This document shows positions 11,509 through 23,640 of a stretch of 64,000 nucleotides of DNA, piece by piece. The notes below the pieces were generated by a model that searched no databases, was not told the DNA's origin, and worked only from the letters and a program-made list of their open reading frames with translations. A program made the translations under genes and the position numbers. Where the stretch lies: positions 49,353,435 to 49,417,434 of the forward strand of contig CM070711.1 in assembly GCA_036346275.1 (NCBI GenBank), read 5' to 3'. How positions within the stretch are numbered: position 1 is the first letter of the stretch; the number at the start of each line of letters is the position of its first letter. The DNA is from Otatea glauca. Taxonomy: Eukaryota; Streptophyta; Magnoliopsida; Poales; Poaceae.

Positions 11509-13644
11509 TTGTTGGCGCCGAAAAATGTGATGAAGGATTGATCGGCTACAATACACGATAAACACCGGATTCAGAGCGTGCCAACCGATTTGATCCTGCA
11601 ATCGGTAAGATAGATAGAAAAATACGCTTAAAGCCGATCTATTGCAGCAACCGGCAAAGATCTAAACGGCTAAGGAAAAAGCCGATCAAATCTAGGGTAA
11701 CGATATGTCTAATCAGGCGATTAGGGCTAATCAGATAGTGAGAGGTAGATCTTCCCGAAGAAGGCGATGTGCAGCAAGATCGAAGAAAATCAAACCTAAT
11801 TGGCGTAATCAATATAGATCAACAATCGGTGATACGCAAATTTATTGATCAGAATCGGATTACAAGAGAAAATCTAAGTTACAAGGCTACTCCTAATTGA
11901 CAGAAAACTAAATAAAAGTAATGCGAGCTGTTTTGGTTGATTCTGTTGTTCTTCTCGCTTGCCCTCGACCATCTTTTATAGCACTTTGGCCAATCGTATC
12001 CTTCTCCGATACGTTGTCCATCATGATCCGTATCGGCTTCTACTTAAACAGAACTTCCCAAGGTTGGATCAATATTGGTCATAATTCTATCTTTAACTTT
12101 TCCTTCCTTATCCGATATTGGCCAAAACACCCATTTATCCTTAGCCTGACAATTTGGCTATGCCTTGCAAAACTCTAGTGCAAACATATGCCCCTCATTT
12201 TTGAGAGATAACGTGTTATCTTTCAAAAATCTTCTTCGTCAGCTTCCATCATCATTGGCTTAACGCAATATTCTCATTAGTAACCGCTCCATTTATGGTG
12301 TCATAAAATCTTGAGACACGTATCTTCACTATTAACTACACGCACCCCTTCAGAAAATCTTCCTACTATTTCACTTTTTCACCCCCCTATAAATATGAGG
12401 TCCATTCACTGTCATTTTCACGTGCATGAGCTCTCGGACCCCTTGCAATCGGCTTCATCATCGCCTTCAAGATTTCAAACTTCCTCCAGCAACTCCTTCA
12501 GCTCACTTCTCTCCTCCAATCGGCTTCCATGGATCCCAGCTAGGTACTAATCCCCATTCACGACAGCGATGACTAGTTCTACTCAGGATCGCTATCCCGT
12601 AATAGATCAAGAAATACCTCGTATTCCATTGTCGGCTTATATATATAATATAGAGGGATGGAGTAAGAGTTTTAGAGCTTGTCCGACAGCGTTGAGGGGT
12701 TGGAGAGACTGGTACAATCAGCTAGCAGCCTACAAGATGCTTGAATGGGAGCGAATGGGTATAGTAGAGTGTCTTCCCCGATGAGCTGACGGAATTGACT
12801 GATGCTGGCAACACTTCAAGTTCTAGCAGCGAGTCTAGCACCCAGGTCTACACTAACACGAGCCTTGTAGATATTACCGGTGAGGTATCGACTAACGTAG
12901 ATTTTTCTTCCGCCTTCAAAATTCTAAATATTTTTGAACTCCACTAATCGGCTACTCTCTTATTCTACAGACCAAGTCAGCTGGAAAGAGGCCTACGGGT
13001 GAGACTTCAACGGCCACACCTCCTGCCAAAAGACCCTCTTCCGGGATAGCCATAACCGGCTATTCTTCGAGCACTCTAGGAGTCCAGTTCACGTCCTTGT
13101 CTGACCTTGAGAAATAGTAGCCCAGTAAGTTCAGTTCATCAACCTTTCCTTGTATAATCGGCTAACTTTCAATGACTAACTTTTAGCCGATCATTCAATA
13201 GAGAAGAAACGCGTCCGTGTCAACAAAAAAGTGTTGGGCAGCAGGGGCAACAATCCGCAGGAGCAATCAGCTGAGAGCTCCGCTCATGCATCTCAAACAG
13301 CCGAGGTAACTTTTTCCTTTTATATATTCATCTGAACATTATCGGCTTAATTTGTCTCTTGACAATTCTACAGCCCATGCTTTCCCCTTCAACACTAGCT
13401 CCCAACATTTTGGCCAACTTGCCGGTTGTTGAGTTTGAGCTTCCGTCGCCATCTTTTCAACCGACACTGCCTGCTCCTACCGCTTCTTCTCCCGAGCCTT
13501 CCAAGCTGACGGACTCCCTGCTAGGCTTCACTTTGTTAGACCTAGAGGACGACGAAGAGATAGCAATAAACAACTACCCCGCGGAGATCCAACGGATTCT
13601 CAATTTCTCTGCAAATGATTCGCTGTGGTGACATCGACCCCAGG
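11509..13644 (+). mobile_element. Retroelement fragment (LTR-like start, exon-like ORFs)
   Basis: The PDR homology stops where sequence starting TGTTGGCGCCGAAAA begins, an LTR-like terminus. The segment is marked by repeated use of the words ATCGGCT and CGGCTAA. Short ORFs downstream are separated by intron-like gaps that open with GT and close with TTCTACAG (near 12970 and 13370). On the right it is cut by the LTR starting at 13645. The other terminus, an internal primer-binding site and a polymerase are not visible, so the class is uncertain. Confidence 0.5.
12569..13631 (+). pseudogene. Exon-like coding relics of a plant-mobile-domain-like retroelement protein
   Basis: The first segment (12569-12784) encodes MTSSTQDRYPVIDQEIPRIP and then a Trp-rich stretch (about residues 45-65) with WRDWYNQL, LEWERMGI and VECL. 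This pattern recalls the plant mobile domain carried by some grass retroelements. Ser/Thr/Pro-rich segments follow at about 12971-13115, 13195-13305 and 13359-13631, each flanked by splice-like signals. The last ends in an acidic tract with LDLEDDEEI. Family assignment is by pattern only. There is no evidence of function, and the fragment ends just before the next LTR. Confidence 0.35.
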
Positions 13645-14466
13645 TGTCGTGACCTGAATTCACCAATTTGGACCCTCTGTGTTTACCTCACTAGTCCAGG
13701 ATCACGCTAGAGCACACAGGCTCAACATTGGTAAATATCACATCATACACAACGATAATAATATAAAGACTCCATTTATTGAGTAAAACTAAGTGTATGA
13801 TCTTATGACCAACTTACATTGATAAGCCACGCAGGACTAAGTCATAGCAGCAGAAAGTAGAAGACGTAGACTACCCATCAGTTTACCACCGATAACTGAT
13901 TAGGCGCGGACCCTAATTACTCGTGTCCTCCTAATACTCCTCCTCTAACAAATGTGTGGACACCTCAACTGTTGATTGTGGTTGTTGGCAAGGGTGAGTA
14001 CTTGAAAGAACTCAACAAGTTATGCACATAATGCAATTCTATATAACTATATGCAAGGCTTACTCCAAAGGAATGGCTAACATGGCTATTTTACAATAAA
14101 GTAGCATTTGTAAATGAATACAGTAAATAGATTGAAGGATAGTAAAACAAATAACAGTAAATAGTAATTTCAGCATTTCTTTAGTAAACCAAGTTTCTAA
14201 TGCTAAGTCAAGTTCCAACCTTACATATGGCAACCTGCCATCCCAACCAAGTTTCCATTTAATTAAACTAACGCTGGACTGTAATTCTCGAGCTATGCTC
14301 AATACCGTGAGCATGGCTATCCTAATAAATTTACAATTTGCAAAGGTTACGCACTTTCCCCACATGATACAACCATACACCACAACGGCGAGTGATTATA
14401 ACAAAGCCTTTACAATGCATTGTCTTAACCTAGTACTACCCTCCAAAGTTTCAACACTGGTAGGAC

Positions 14467-16245
14467 TGTGAAGGACCAAGATGGCGATTAGAGGGTGGGG
14501 GTGAATGATCCCAAATAAAATTTTCTCCCAATCAAAATAATCCAAACAAGCCCTCAACCAAAACACTCAAAAGAAGCAAACGAGATGGAGGAAGTTTCCT
14601 GCAAGTCCGGTATGACCGGGCGAAGGGCGGTATGACCGGGCTCAAGAACATTAGGAAGAACAGAGCCAAAAATAGCATGAAGTCAAAAGCCAATTTGATG
14701 AATCTTTTGATCGGTTAGACAAAAATACACGAAACTTGGTAGATGTCTTCCTAAGGATGCCAGGAACTTATTCCAACCTTCAATCGCAAGGATTAACATC
14801 AAAGTTCCGGTCTTTTTCACTTTGAAGGAAGAACATACCAAGTTTGAGCAAAACTCAAAACTTGATCTAAGACTTGCTAGTGGGGTTTTGATGAACAAGA
14901 TGATCTTGGATGACATCCCAAAAACTACCCAAACGCGATCTAGAAGAATGATTCACTCAAGAACACAAGATCGATTTCTTGCAAGAAAAACACATGGAAT
15001 GCCTAGATGATTGGGACATGATTTTTGGAAGATTCATCCATCAATCAACATCCTCGGCACAAGAAGCAAAAACATGTAGAAGGAGGGGAGGCAAATCCAA
15101 ATTGCGCAAATGAAAATTGCAAGAAAGTAAGTGCGGAATTTAAATGCTGAATTTAAGACGTAAAGTAAATTCAAGCATAGGAGAAAATAATTTACAATTC
15201 TGGAAGGGAGGTTTACAAAGCCTCACAACAAAGTGGGCAAAGCTCAAAGGAGCACAAAACCTCTAAAACCTTTAGGAGGAGGAAGGCTACCCCTTCCCCT
15301 CTATTTATACTATACTTGAGTCACCCTACACCCTTGGATGAGTTCCTTCTACCGTAAGGATCAGATCAAGGGCTAGGAATGACTCACTCACTTATACATG
15401 GGCTAACCCGAAACCCAACAAGCATACCGGGTTTTTGCACGCTTTTCAAAGCATACTATCTAGACCCGCTACTCTATCACTTAGACCGTGATCTGAGCAG
15501 CTCCTAGCTAGCATCTCAACCATTCCTTGTCTTCTAGGTTTGCAGCGACTCTGTCTCCGATCATCCTTCGGTGATCTTCGATTGTCTGGACCTCTGGCGC
15601 ACCTCGTTTAGTCCTGGTCATCCTTCGCTTCACCATGACCTAGCACCATCGTCCTGCAACCATAAAAAGCGAGGAAAACCCATCACATAGCAATGTCCAA
15701 CAAAGATATGTAATAATCATCCAATTGCAAAAATAAAAGAAACTGATTCATCCAAGATCGCTCAGTTACGATTTCCTAATTTGTTGCGCAAGATTACATA
15801 CGTGTGACCGAGTTGGACACTATGTGATCGAGTTGCCACCATCGAGTAGGTTCTTTGATCGAGTAGTAACTCGATTGAGTTGGACACTATGTGATCGAGT
15901 TGCCACCATCGAGTAGGTTTCTTGCTCGAGTAGTAACTCGACCAAGTTGTACACTATGTGATTGAGTTGCCACCATCGAGTAGGTTCCTCACTCGAGTAG
16001 TAACTCGACCACCGTATCGACTGCATCGAGTGGTTGTGGAGTCCACGGATGTAATGCTCAACTTGCTCGATACAATAGCGTCAACTCTATCAATCACTAT
16101 GCCAAGTCTATCGATCACATGTCCAACTCTATCGATCACAATTCAAATTAAACTCAAACCAGAGCATACCAAGCTCAAATTTAGTCAAATAGTCATCACA
16201 AACATGGGTAGACCTCCACATGGTCTTTCAAACTGGTTACCACAT
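14467..16245 (-). mobile_element. LTR-like insertion inside LTR A
   Basis: LTR A is continuous with the LTR at 62503 up to about 14466 and resumes at about 16246, near the word TCTTGCGCC. The insert begins TGTGAAGGACCAAGATGGCG and soon contains GAGGGTGGGGGTGAATG. On the minus strand this reads as an LTR end of the type that also closes near 55950 (ATTTCAATTCACCACCCCC). A TATTTATA box-like word lies near 15301. No clean 5-bp duplication is visible, so boundaries are approximate and it may be a truncated LTR. Confidence 0.55.
15810..16010. repeat. Three tandem copies of a 67-bp unit
   Basis: Copies start at about 15810, 15877 and 15944. Each contains GTGATCGAGTTGCCACCATC (one base changed in the third) and CGAGTAGTAACTCGA, the latter a short dyad. 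The repeat lies within the LTR-like insert and makes repetitive short ORFs on the minus strand that are unlikely to be genes. Confidence 0.9.
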
Positions 16246-17800
16246 CCAGTGCTCCCGTCTTGCGCCATGTGAGTTAATCTGTGAACCGGGACTCACACTA
16301 CCATTGATAGTACCAAAGTTAAGACATTGCAAATTAATCAGCTATGCTGTCCCATACTAGACATATGGTTGCATCATTGACTCGGGTCAAAGGCTTGCAA
16401 GGTTAAGTCCTTAAATGACTAGGGTAAGACTTCCACATACCCTCTGCCATTCGGCCCACCTTGGCACACTTGCCCCTTGCCACTTGCCCTAATATAAATG
16501 ATTACTACCCCAGTTGATTACCAAGCACCACGTGCCATCAACAATTCAACATCGTTGCGTGACATCCCTCGCCACAACAACTCAATCTTATCGTGTGACA
16601 ACACCTGACACACAAGTTTATAATCATGTTCCATATTCCATTAGTCAAGATTAAACATTGATGATTCAAGTACATGTGATGACGTGAAATGGCTAAGCAA
16701 ACTAACACGGTCTAACCATCCAATGTTGATTTTAATATTAACCAACTAGTAAAGACCAATCTAGGGTGACAAATAAATCATGAGGTACAAATGACTAGGT
16801 AGGTTATAGATCAAATTGGAAGATTAACTAAGTCCCAACTTAAATTGAAAGCACAACATGATCAAAGCACAACTTGCCTTGATAAAGGTCTTGATCTTGC
16901 TCTGGAAAGTGCTTTTGGGTTGACGGATCTTCCTCGGATGCGTCGCACAACTCAATGTCTACGCAAAACGAGAGAGAAAATCAAATAAACACCAAAACAG
17001 AGACAAATGAACTCCAAAAATAAAATAAATTTCACCATTAAATGGGTCTCAATTTTCCAAATCTTTAGAAATTTGAATCACCTCAATTGGAGCTCGTACA
17101 AGGGAGAACGGGCTCTCGGAAGATTCAAAAATCTAAAACTAATAAAATTAAAAATCAAATAGATAACCGAATTATTTTTATACTAACAAATCATATTTAT
17201 GACATCAGCATGACCTCATGATGATGTCAGCATCGAAGCTTTTTCAACAAAAAATCCCGATTATGACATCAGCGAGAACCTTGGACCAATCACAGTGCGC
17301 CACATGGCTTCGGTCCATGCGCCCGGTCCACATACCTCCTCTGGTCTACTGTGAAACCAGCGCACGGCGCTTCGAATTTAGGACCACCACGCGTCACGAT
17401 GCGACTGGTCCACGGATCGGCACGATCCAATCCACTTGCCCGCAATCGAACGGCCACAAATCTACATCTACGTGGAGAAATCGTAGGCGTATACTTATAA
17501 TCAGATAGTTTTCATGTTGGCACAACTTCCACCGAAGATAAGGACGACAACGATGCAGAGGGTGCTCTGGTGAGGCTTCGATAACAAGACTTCATGTATC
17601 CAATGCGGCGCGCCTCGGCGATCCCAGATCTGGAGCCCGTGCAGCGACGAACGGCTTGACTGCGACACAACGGCAAGAAAACGAGCGGCGACGCTACTGG
17701 AACTTCGGCAATCTCTTGCGCTAAAATGGCGGTGGTGCAGATGACTTTGTCTAGGGCTATGGATGCGCAACGAGACGATGAACCTCGGGCGGCTACCCCC

Positions 17801-17810
17801 TCCTTATATA
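17801..17810 (-). promoter_or_regulatory. TATA box of LTR A
   Basis: TATATAAGGA on the minus strand lies in the GC-rich part of the LTR. The position and context are like those of TATTTAAA at 19483 in the solo LTR. It is the likely core promoter of the minus-strand gypsy element. Confidence 0.55.
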
Positions 17811-18539
17811 GCGCTGGCAAATATGCACAAACCGAAGCCCTACTTCTACACAGCTGCGGAGACGTGCTGGCGCGGACTCTGAGTCCCATTCGGAGACGAC
17901 GACCCACAGCCATCCGATCAACGATGAACGTTCACGGTCCTTGTTGATGCGGCGCAATCGGATCCACCCGCATCAAACCAACGGATACGATATCTACTTA
18001 ACTAAACCGATACGGCTCAACCTACACCGCCCGATCTTGATCCTATGGTGATGGTGCATTAGGGTTCCGAAACCTCATCTTCAAATCGTGCCTTCCAATC
18101 ACGATCCGATGGATGACATTATGGCTTCTAGAAACTGGGCTAGCGGTGACAGCTCAAGACGGCTGAGCCGCATAGTGATGGGCCACACATGCACATTATT
18201 GTGCTCCGGCCCGATACTGTTGAATCGATTTTCCCCAGAATTTTTAATTAAAATAATTCCATTAATTAAACTATTTAGTTTAGAGCAGATAAATTATCAG
18301 AAAAATTCCAAGAAAAATCTCAAAAATACTTTGAGACATTTGGAACTCAAATAAAATATTTTTAGCCAAACTTTATTTAAAATTTATCATTATTTAAATA
18401 ATTTTCATAAAAGGCCAATATACTTAATTTAAAATAAATTAAAATTAAATCTAGAAAAATCTAATAAATTCACGGAAATCACAAAATGCAAAAATATCAA
18501 TAAAATAATATTAAATGCAAATTTTTGGGGTGTTAAAAA

Positions 18540-18550
18540 CCTTCCCCCTT
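18540..18550 (-). other. Polypurine tract of the minus-strand gypsy element
   Basis: AAGGGGGAAGG on the minus strand lies two bases upstream of LTR A. It is the expected plus-strand primer for reverse transcription and fixes the element's orientation. Confidence 0.8.
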
Positions 18551-18972
18551 AACAGAATCTTGATCCCGAGATCCAGGGCTAACTGGAGAATAGGTTTGGG
18601 AATCCTGACTTCAGATCCTATTTACGTTGCCAGGTAGCTTCACTCTCTGAATGATTGCTCCATTGAACTCTGCAAAAGTGAATTGACTTGTTTCTGGTCT
18701 TACACTCCATTACATCTAAAACCTTGACTGGTTGCTCTTTATAGGTCAGATCATCCTGCAGTTCAATTGCTTCTAACGGTGTCTATTCTGTTGGCACTCT
18801 GAGACATTTCTTAAGCTATGATACATGGAACACATCATGCACAACTACCAATGACTGCTGCAATTCCAACTAATATGCAACCTCCCCTCGACGACTCAAG
18901 ATATTGAACGGACCAACATATCTTGGCGCAAGTTTCCCTTTAGCGTGAAACCTGTTGTCACCTTTAAGAGGG

Positions 18973-21890
18973 TGTAACATTCCAAAAATTTGAGTTTTAG
19001 AATGTTTGAATTTGAAAATTCACCATTTGCATTTTTCCTGAATTAATTTTAGCTTAATTTGAATTTTCTATTTATAAAATGATTTAATTTGGCTAATCTA
19101 TCCATCAAACAAAATATTTTCAGTTTTAGTTGGGTTCATTATGGTGCAAGGAATTTTTCTGTATTTTTGGAGATTTTTCTAAATTTATTTGGATTTATTT
19201 GCTTTTATTTGAATTTCTGGAATTTCTTTAATTCGGAAAATGATTTCTAATTCAAAAACCCTTTTTGGGCCGAATCCTTTCTCCGGCCCGTTTTTTTCTC
19301 ACCCGTTCGCGTTGCCCGGCCCAGCTCCGCTCCTCGCTCGGCCCACCACCAACCCTCCGCATGGCCGTCCGATGGGCGACACGTGTCTTGGCTGCGATTG
19401 CGCCGCGTCGCTGCGCCGCCGTCGAAACCCTAACCGTGTCAGCGCAAATCTCGGCGTCCGTGCTGCGTCCGCCTCCCGAGGCTATTTAAAGCCCCGAGGA
19501 CCCCATCCCGAGGTTCCTCGCGTCGCGCCGTTGCTTTTGCCCTAGCCTCGCCGCCCGAGTCGCCGCCGTCCTCTCCGCGAGCTCGCGAAGTCCTCCGCCG
19601 CCGCAAAGCAATCCGCGCGTCGATCTCCTTCTCCGGTGAGCCTCGCCGTTGGTTTTGTACCGCCAATTCCCGCGTCGTCCTCTTTCTTTTGCCCCTAGTT
19701 GGGTTCGGTTTAAATCGCGTTTTTGCGCGCGCCAAGTCATCTTCTCGGCTTCGTCATGCCGCGCCGCCGCTGTTGAACTGGCGCTCTCGGTAGCAAGCGT
19801 CGCGTCGGCGCCACGCGTCGCCGCGTCGGCGCCACCTCGGTCTTTGCGTTGATCCGCCTCCCCCCGCGTCAGCGCCGCCTCGGCTCCTGCGTCGTGCCGC
19901 GTCACCTGCCCGCGTGGCCGCCATGTGTCATGCCACGTCAACCCTAGGCCGCCGCGTGGTCGCCGCGTCAGCGTGGTCTGCCACGTCGCCCCCATATCCC
20001 CTCGGTGGACGCAGTCCACCGTGAACCCAGGCACTGACATGTGGGCCCCACGTGCAGTGGCATTTCTTTTTCCTTTTCTGATTTTCCAGAAAACCCGAAA
20101 ATCCAACCAATCACGTGTTGCCACGTGTCAGCCTCTCTGTTTTTCTGATCTGGAATCTTCCAGGAGCCCGTTCTCCTTCGTTCGAGCTCCGATTCCAGTG
20201 ATTCAAATTTCTAAATTCATCTAAATTCAAGATCTATCTTCCAGTACCATTCTTTTCAATTTTTGAATTTTATTTGAATTTGTTTTATTTATTTGCCTCG
20301 TTTCACGTGTAGACGACGCAATCGAAGATCAGTCGAATCAACAATCAGAGGTAGAACCAGCAAGAGGCAGCGAAGGCAAGTCTTCCTTGAACATGTTGAT
20401 CCCAAATTTTATGAAAATGTTATGTTGTTTTTAAATTATGCATGCTTACTTTTATGTAAAGTACCTTAAATATAATCTTAAGATTTAGTTAAATTCCAAT
20501 TTGTTATACCCTCATTGGTATTGATTATGTCGAACCTTTGACACCCTAGATAATACTAGATGTTTTATTTGGTGATATCCAGTAGATTAGCATGGAACGG
20601 TAGAATTGCTTAGTCCAGCTTAAGCGTTTCGGTATTGTGCCATTTTGGGAATCATTTCAAGTATTGTTTAAACTTATTTGTGAAATTACGGCAATTGGTG
20701 TTGCTGCTGTGATGTAAGTAAAATAAAGTGGAAATGATTTAGACCGGGGCGGATGGATGTTTGGCGGGTGCAGAAAGCACGAGACCTTGGTATGTGAATG
20801 TTTCGCCCTAGTCAATTAAGGACCGAAGCATGTGTTACCATGGACCGAGCACTACCGTACAACCACAAGTCTATATGGGTACGACCTGGCTAAATAATTT
20901 GTGCGTCTCATTATTAGCTTCGTCAGTTGGTGAGTACCAGATGTTGGCAGGCGCAAGAGGGGCTTCAGATCTTTGGCGGCTAGAACCCTAACAATGTGAA
21001 ACCTTAGCGGGCGATGTTAATAGTGGGGTTGTACATTGTAAAGGCCTTGTCATGATCTCTCTACCGACACACCAAAGGAAGTGTGTTAAGTGCATGGCAA
21101 CAAGAGTCGATCATGTCTTGTGGGTAAAGTGTACACACTCTGCGGAGTTAAAACTACTTAAGTAGCCGTGCCCACGGTCAAGGGCAGGCGAGGTACGATT
21201 GCACATTGTAGATTTCATGGTTTCGTTTTAAAGGAAAATGGTTGTTTTGGGAATCCGTGAGCAGATGGAACTCTCGGGTTATGGTTTGGCAGATAGAGCC
21301 AGTCAGGTAGATGGAACCTGCTTTAATTGACATATCAAATTCAATTACTATGCTATTACCTTTTGATCAAATGATGCTTAATGAAATTACTTTTGGTATT
21401 TACAGTTAAACTTTGCTTTATGCTAAAAGAGCCATATTATGCCTTCAATTGTTTAGCCTTGCATATAGTTATCATGCATTATGTTTCCAAGACTTGCGGA
21501 GTACATTCTGTGCTCACCCTTGCAACATCCCCAACCTTCCACAGAAGAGTTCGCAGAAGCTGAAGGTGGATACGATTTCTACGCTTGTGGTTACGACGAA
21601 GGTGATCCGGAATGCTAGGACGTGAACCCCAGTCGATTGCCTGTTAGGCAAATGGATGGGCTTACTTTGCTTTTGTTATTTCGTTTCCGCTGTTTCTTAT
21701 TGAACTCAAGCTATGATGCTGCTTATTTGTAATAATTGGCCATAAGGCTAATACTCTTTTGCTTAATTAATACTATGTGCTTCGTGATATGGATGTGTTG
21801 TCATCACTGTTTTCACTGTGTGTGCTAGCTTTTCCTGGACTAGCATAGGTTATACACAGAGGGTTCGGATTTGGAGATCCGGTCCCGACA
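18973..21890 (+). mobile_element. Solo LTR B with perfect 5-bp duplication (Ty3/gypsy)
   Basis: This is a 2918-bp unit beginning TGTAACATTCC and ending GGTCCCGACA. GAGGG flanks it on both sides (18968-18972 and 21891-21895). Removing it plus one GAGGG restores the integrase C-terminal reading RVTPLKGDNRF of the host gypsy element, so the boundaries are exact. There is no internal region: this is a solo LTR left by recombination. A GC-rich third (19290-20000) precedes an AT-rich remainder, and long ORFs in the GC-rich part are compositional. Confidence 0.95.
19483..19490 (+). promoter_or_regulatory. TATA box of solo LTR B
   Basis: TATTTAAA lies in a GC-rich context (CGAGGC before, GCCCCGAGG after), about 510 bp into the LTR. 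It is the likely core promoter. Transcripts started here would run rightward through the LTR into the decayed gypsy pol. Confidence 0.55.
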
Positions 21891-23640
21891 GAGGGGTAAC
21901 TCCGAGATACACAAAATCATCTGGCTCAAAGCTTAATTCACGATGACGATTATCTGTGTAGCTCTTTTGCCTTGACTACACTATCTTCAATCTCTCTCTG
22001 ATCATGGCGATTTGATCTTCGGCTTCTTTGAGAATATCAGGCCCAAACACTAAACGATATCCTGTCTCATTCCAATTCAACGGAGTACGACAAGCACAAC
22101 CATACAAAGCCTCAAATGGTGACATTTGCAAACTAGCCTGATAGCTGTTGTTATAGCTGAATTTTGCATACGACAAACACTTATCCCATGATGTAGTATA
22201 AGCTAATGCACAAGCTCTTAACATATCCTCAAGAATCTGATTAACCCTCTCAATCTAACCATCTGTCTGCAGATGACACGCTGTACTAAAATTCAAACGA
22301 GTTCCCATTGCTTCATACAACTTATTCCAAAATCTCGAGGTAAATTGGGTACCTCTATCTGACACAATCTTCTTAGGCACACCATGCAAATACACAATCC
22401 TTGACATATACAGCTCTACCAAGCGATCTCCTGAGTAGGTAGTCTTGTCTTAACTTGGATGAAGTGAGCCACTTTGGTCAAATGATCAACGATGACCCAT
22501 ATGGAATCATATCCTTCTAAGTTCTAGGCAAACCAGTAATAAAATCCATACCGATTTCTTTCCACTTCCATTTAGGAACCTTTAACGGCTGTAACAAACC
22601 AGCAAGTCTTTGGTGCATGGTTTTTAATCTTTGGCACACATCACAAGGGCAACGTGCTCAGCTACCTCACGCTTCATGTTAGGCCACCAAAACCTTTCCT
22701 TAAGATCTTCATACATTTTAGCACTTCCTGGATGAATCGAATACTTGGAATCATGAGCTTCCTCAAGAATCAACTGCTTAAGTTCCTTCTTATTCGATAC
22801 ATAGCTTCGACCTTTAAACCACATGGTACCTTGCTCATCCACGGTAAAATCTTCAGCTAAACCTTCATCTTTCTTGGACTTGATCCTGCTGATCTTTTCA
22901 TCATCCTTCTAACCTTCTCTAATCTAATCTTTAAGTGTTGGCTTCACTTCCAAAGCAGCTACAAATCCTTGTGAAACAACTTTCAACTTTAACTTCTAAA
23001 ATTCCTTGCACAACTCTGGTTGATCACTTGATACCAGCATACTCGCACTATGGCCTTTACGACTCAAGGCATCGGCTACCACATTAACCTTACCAGGATG
23101 ATAATGGATTATAACATTATAATCCCCTATCAAATACAACCATCTCCTTTGTCTCATGTTGAGATCTGATTGCATGAATATGTACTTTAGACTCTTATGC
23201 TTTGTATATATATCTCGCATCTATTTCCAATGAGATAATGACGCCATATATTCAAAGCATGCACTAGGGCAGCTAACTCCAAATCATGCGTAGGATAATT
23301 CTCCTCATGCGGCCTCAATTGCCTCGACGCATAGGCGACAACTTTGCCACTCTGCATTAACACTCATCCAAGACCTTGTCTAGAAGCATTACAATATATA
23401 TATATCAAAGCTGTTCTTTACATCTGGCAGTACTAACACAGGTGCTGTTGTCAGACGCTTCTTCAATTCCAGAAAACTCTTTTCGCACTCTGGCGTCCAT
23501 GCGAACTTCTTCTCCTTTTTCAACAATTGCGTAAGAGGTCTAGCAATCATCGAAATCCTTCTATGAATCGACTGTAATATCCCATCATTCCCAGAAAACT
23601 ACAAATCTGAGTGACAGACTTTGGTTTCTCCCAATGCAAC

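Larger units (their letters stand above)
745..11512 (-). pseudogene. PDR/ABCG full-size transporter pseudogene, C-terminal half only, split by three insertions
   Basis: Minus-strand exon relics follow the exon order of the PDR gene at 31170-40022. From the 5' side they are: end of the linker exon (~11500-11512, ending in MPK); NBD2 Walker A exon (10706-11029); NBD2 signature/Walker B exon (10323-10589 plus 9292-9317); an 81-bp exon (9120-9200); about 8885-9015; about 8735-8870; 8319-8489; 8004-8120 plus 887-1024; and the C-terminal exon (~745-860). The signature LSIEQRKKL and FMDEPTTGL survive. The Walker A region is scrambled, the D-loop Asp after GL is Asn, and frame breaks occur in several exons. 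The half carrying NBD1 and TMD1 is missing, and homology stops where the retroelement fragment at 11509 begins. This is probably a dead tandem duplicate of the gene to its right. Confidence 0.88.
13645..18537 (-). mobile_element. LTR of a minus-strand Ty3/gypsy element (LTR A, 3' LTR), carrying an insertion
   Basis: Read on the minus strand, it begins just after a polypurine tract with TTTAACACCCC (consensus TGTAACACC, slightly mutated) and ends at 13645 with the complement of TGTCGTGACC (consensus TGTCGGGACC). The left 800 bp align well with the LTR at 62503-64000 and more loosely with those at 23641 and 18973-21890. Its 4.9 kb exceeds the ~3 kb of its relative because about 1.8 kb has been inserted at 14467-16245. 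The length class and termini recall rice RIRE3/RIRE8-type LTRs; that name is from memory. Confidence 0.75.
18551..23640 (-). pseudogene. Ty3/gypsy pol remnant: RT end, RNase H, integrase
   Basis: On the minus strand, from high to low coordinates: the end of RT with SFLGMMGYYSRFI (about 23580-23630); RNase H-like sequence with LMQSGKVVAYASRQLRPHEE and HDLELAALVHAL (about 23240-23370); the integrase zinc-binding region with HPGSAKMYEDLKERFWWP (about 22680-22740); the integrase core, including WVIVDHLTKVAHF (about 22470-22510); the C-terminal core (ALAYTTSWDKCLSYAKFSYN, 22130-22200); then KLAPRYVGPFNIL and VHDVFHVS (about 18820-18940) just before the polypurine tract. These enzymes copy and integrate the element. 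The reading is broken by frameshifts and stops, by the solo LTR at 18973-21890, and by an LTR inserted at 23641. Gag, protease and catalytic RT motifs are absent. Confidence 0.85.

Noticed and set aside
15820..16139. Repetitive short ORFs on the minus strand
   Set aside because: Direct products of the 67-bp tandem repeat within an LTR insert.
19240..20224. Overlapping long ORFs on both strands in the GC-rich third of the solo LTR
   Set aside because: High GC removes stops in several frames; the region is inside an exactly bounded LTR and encodes Arg/Ala/Pro-rich chance peptides.
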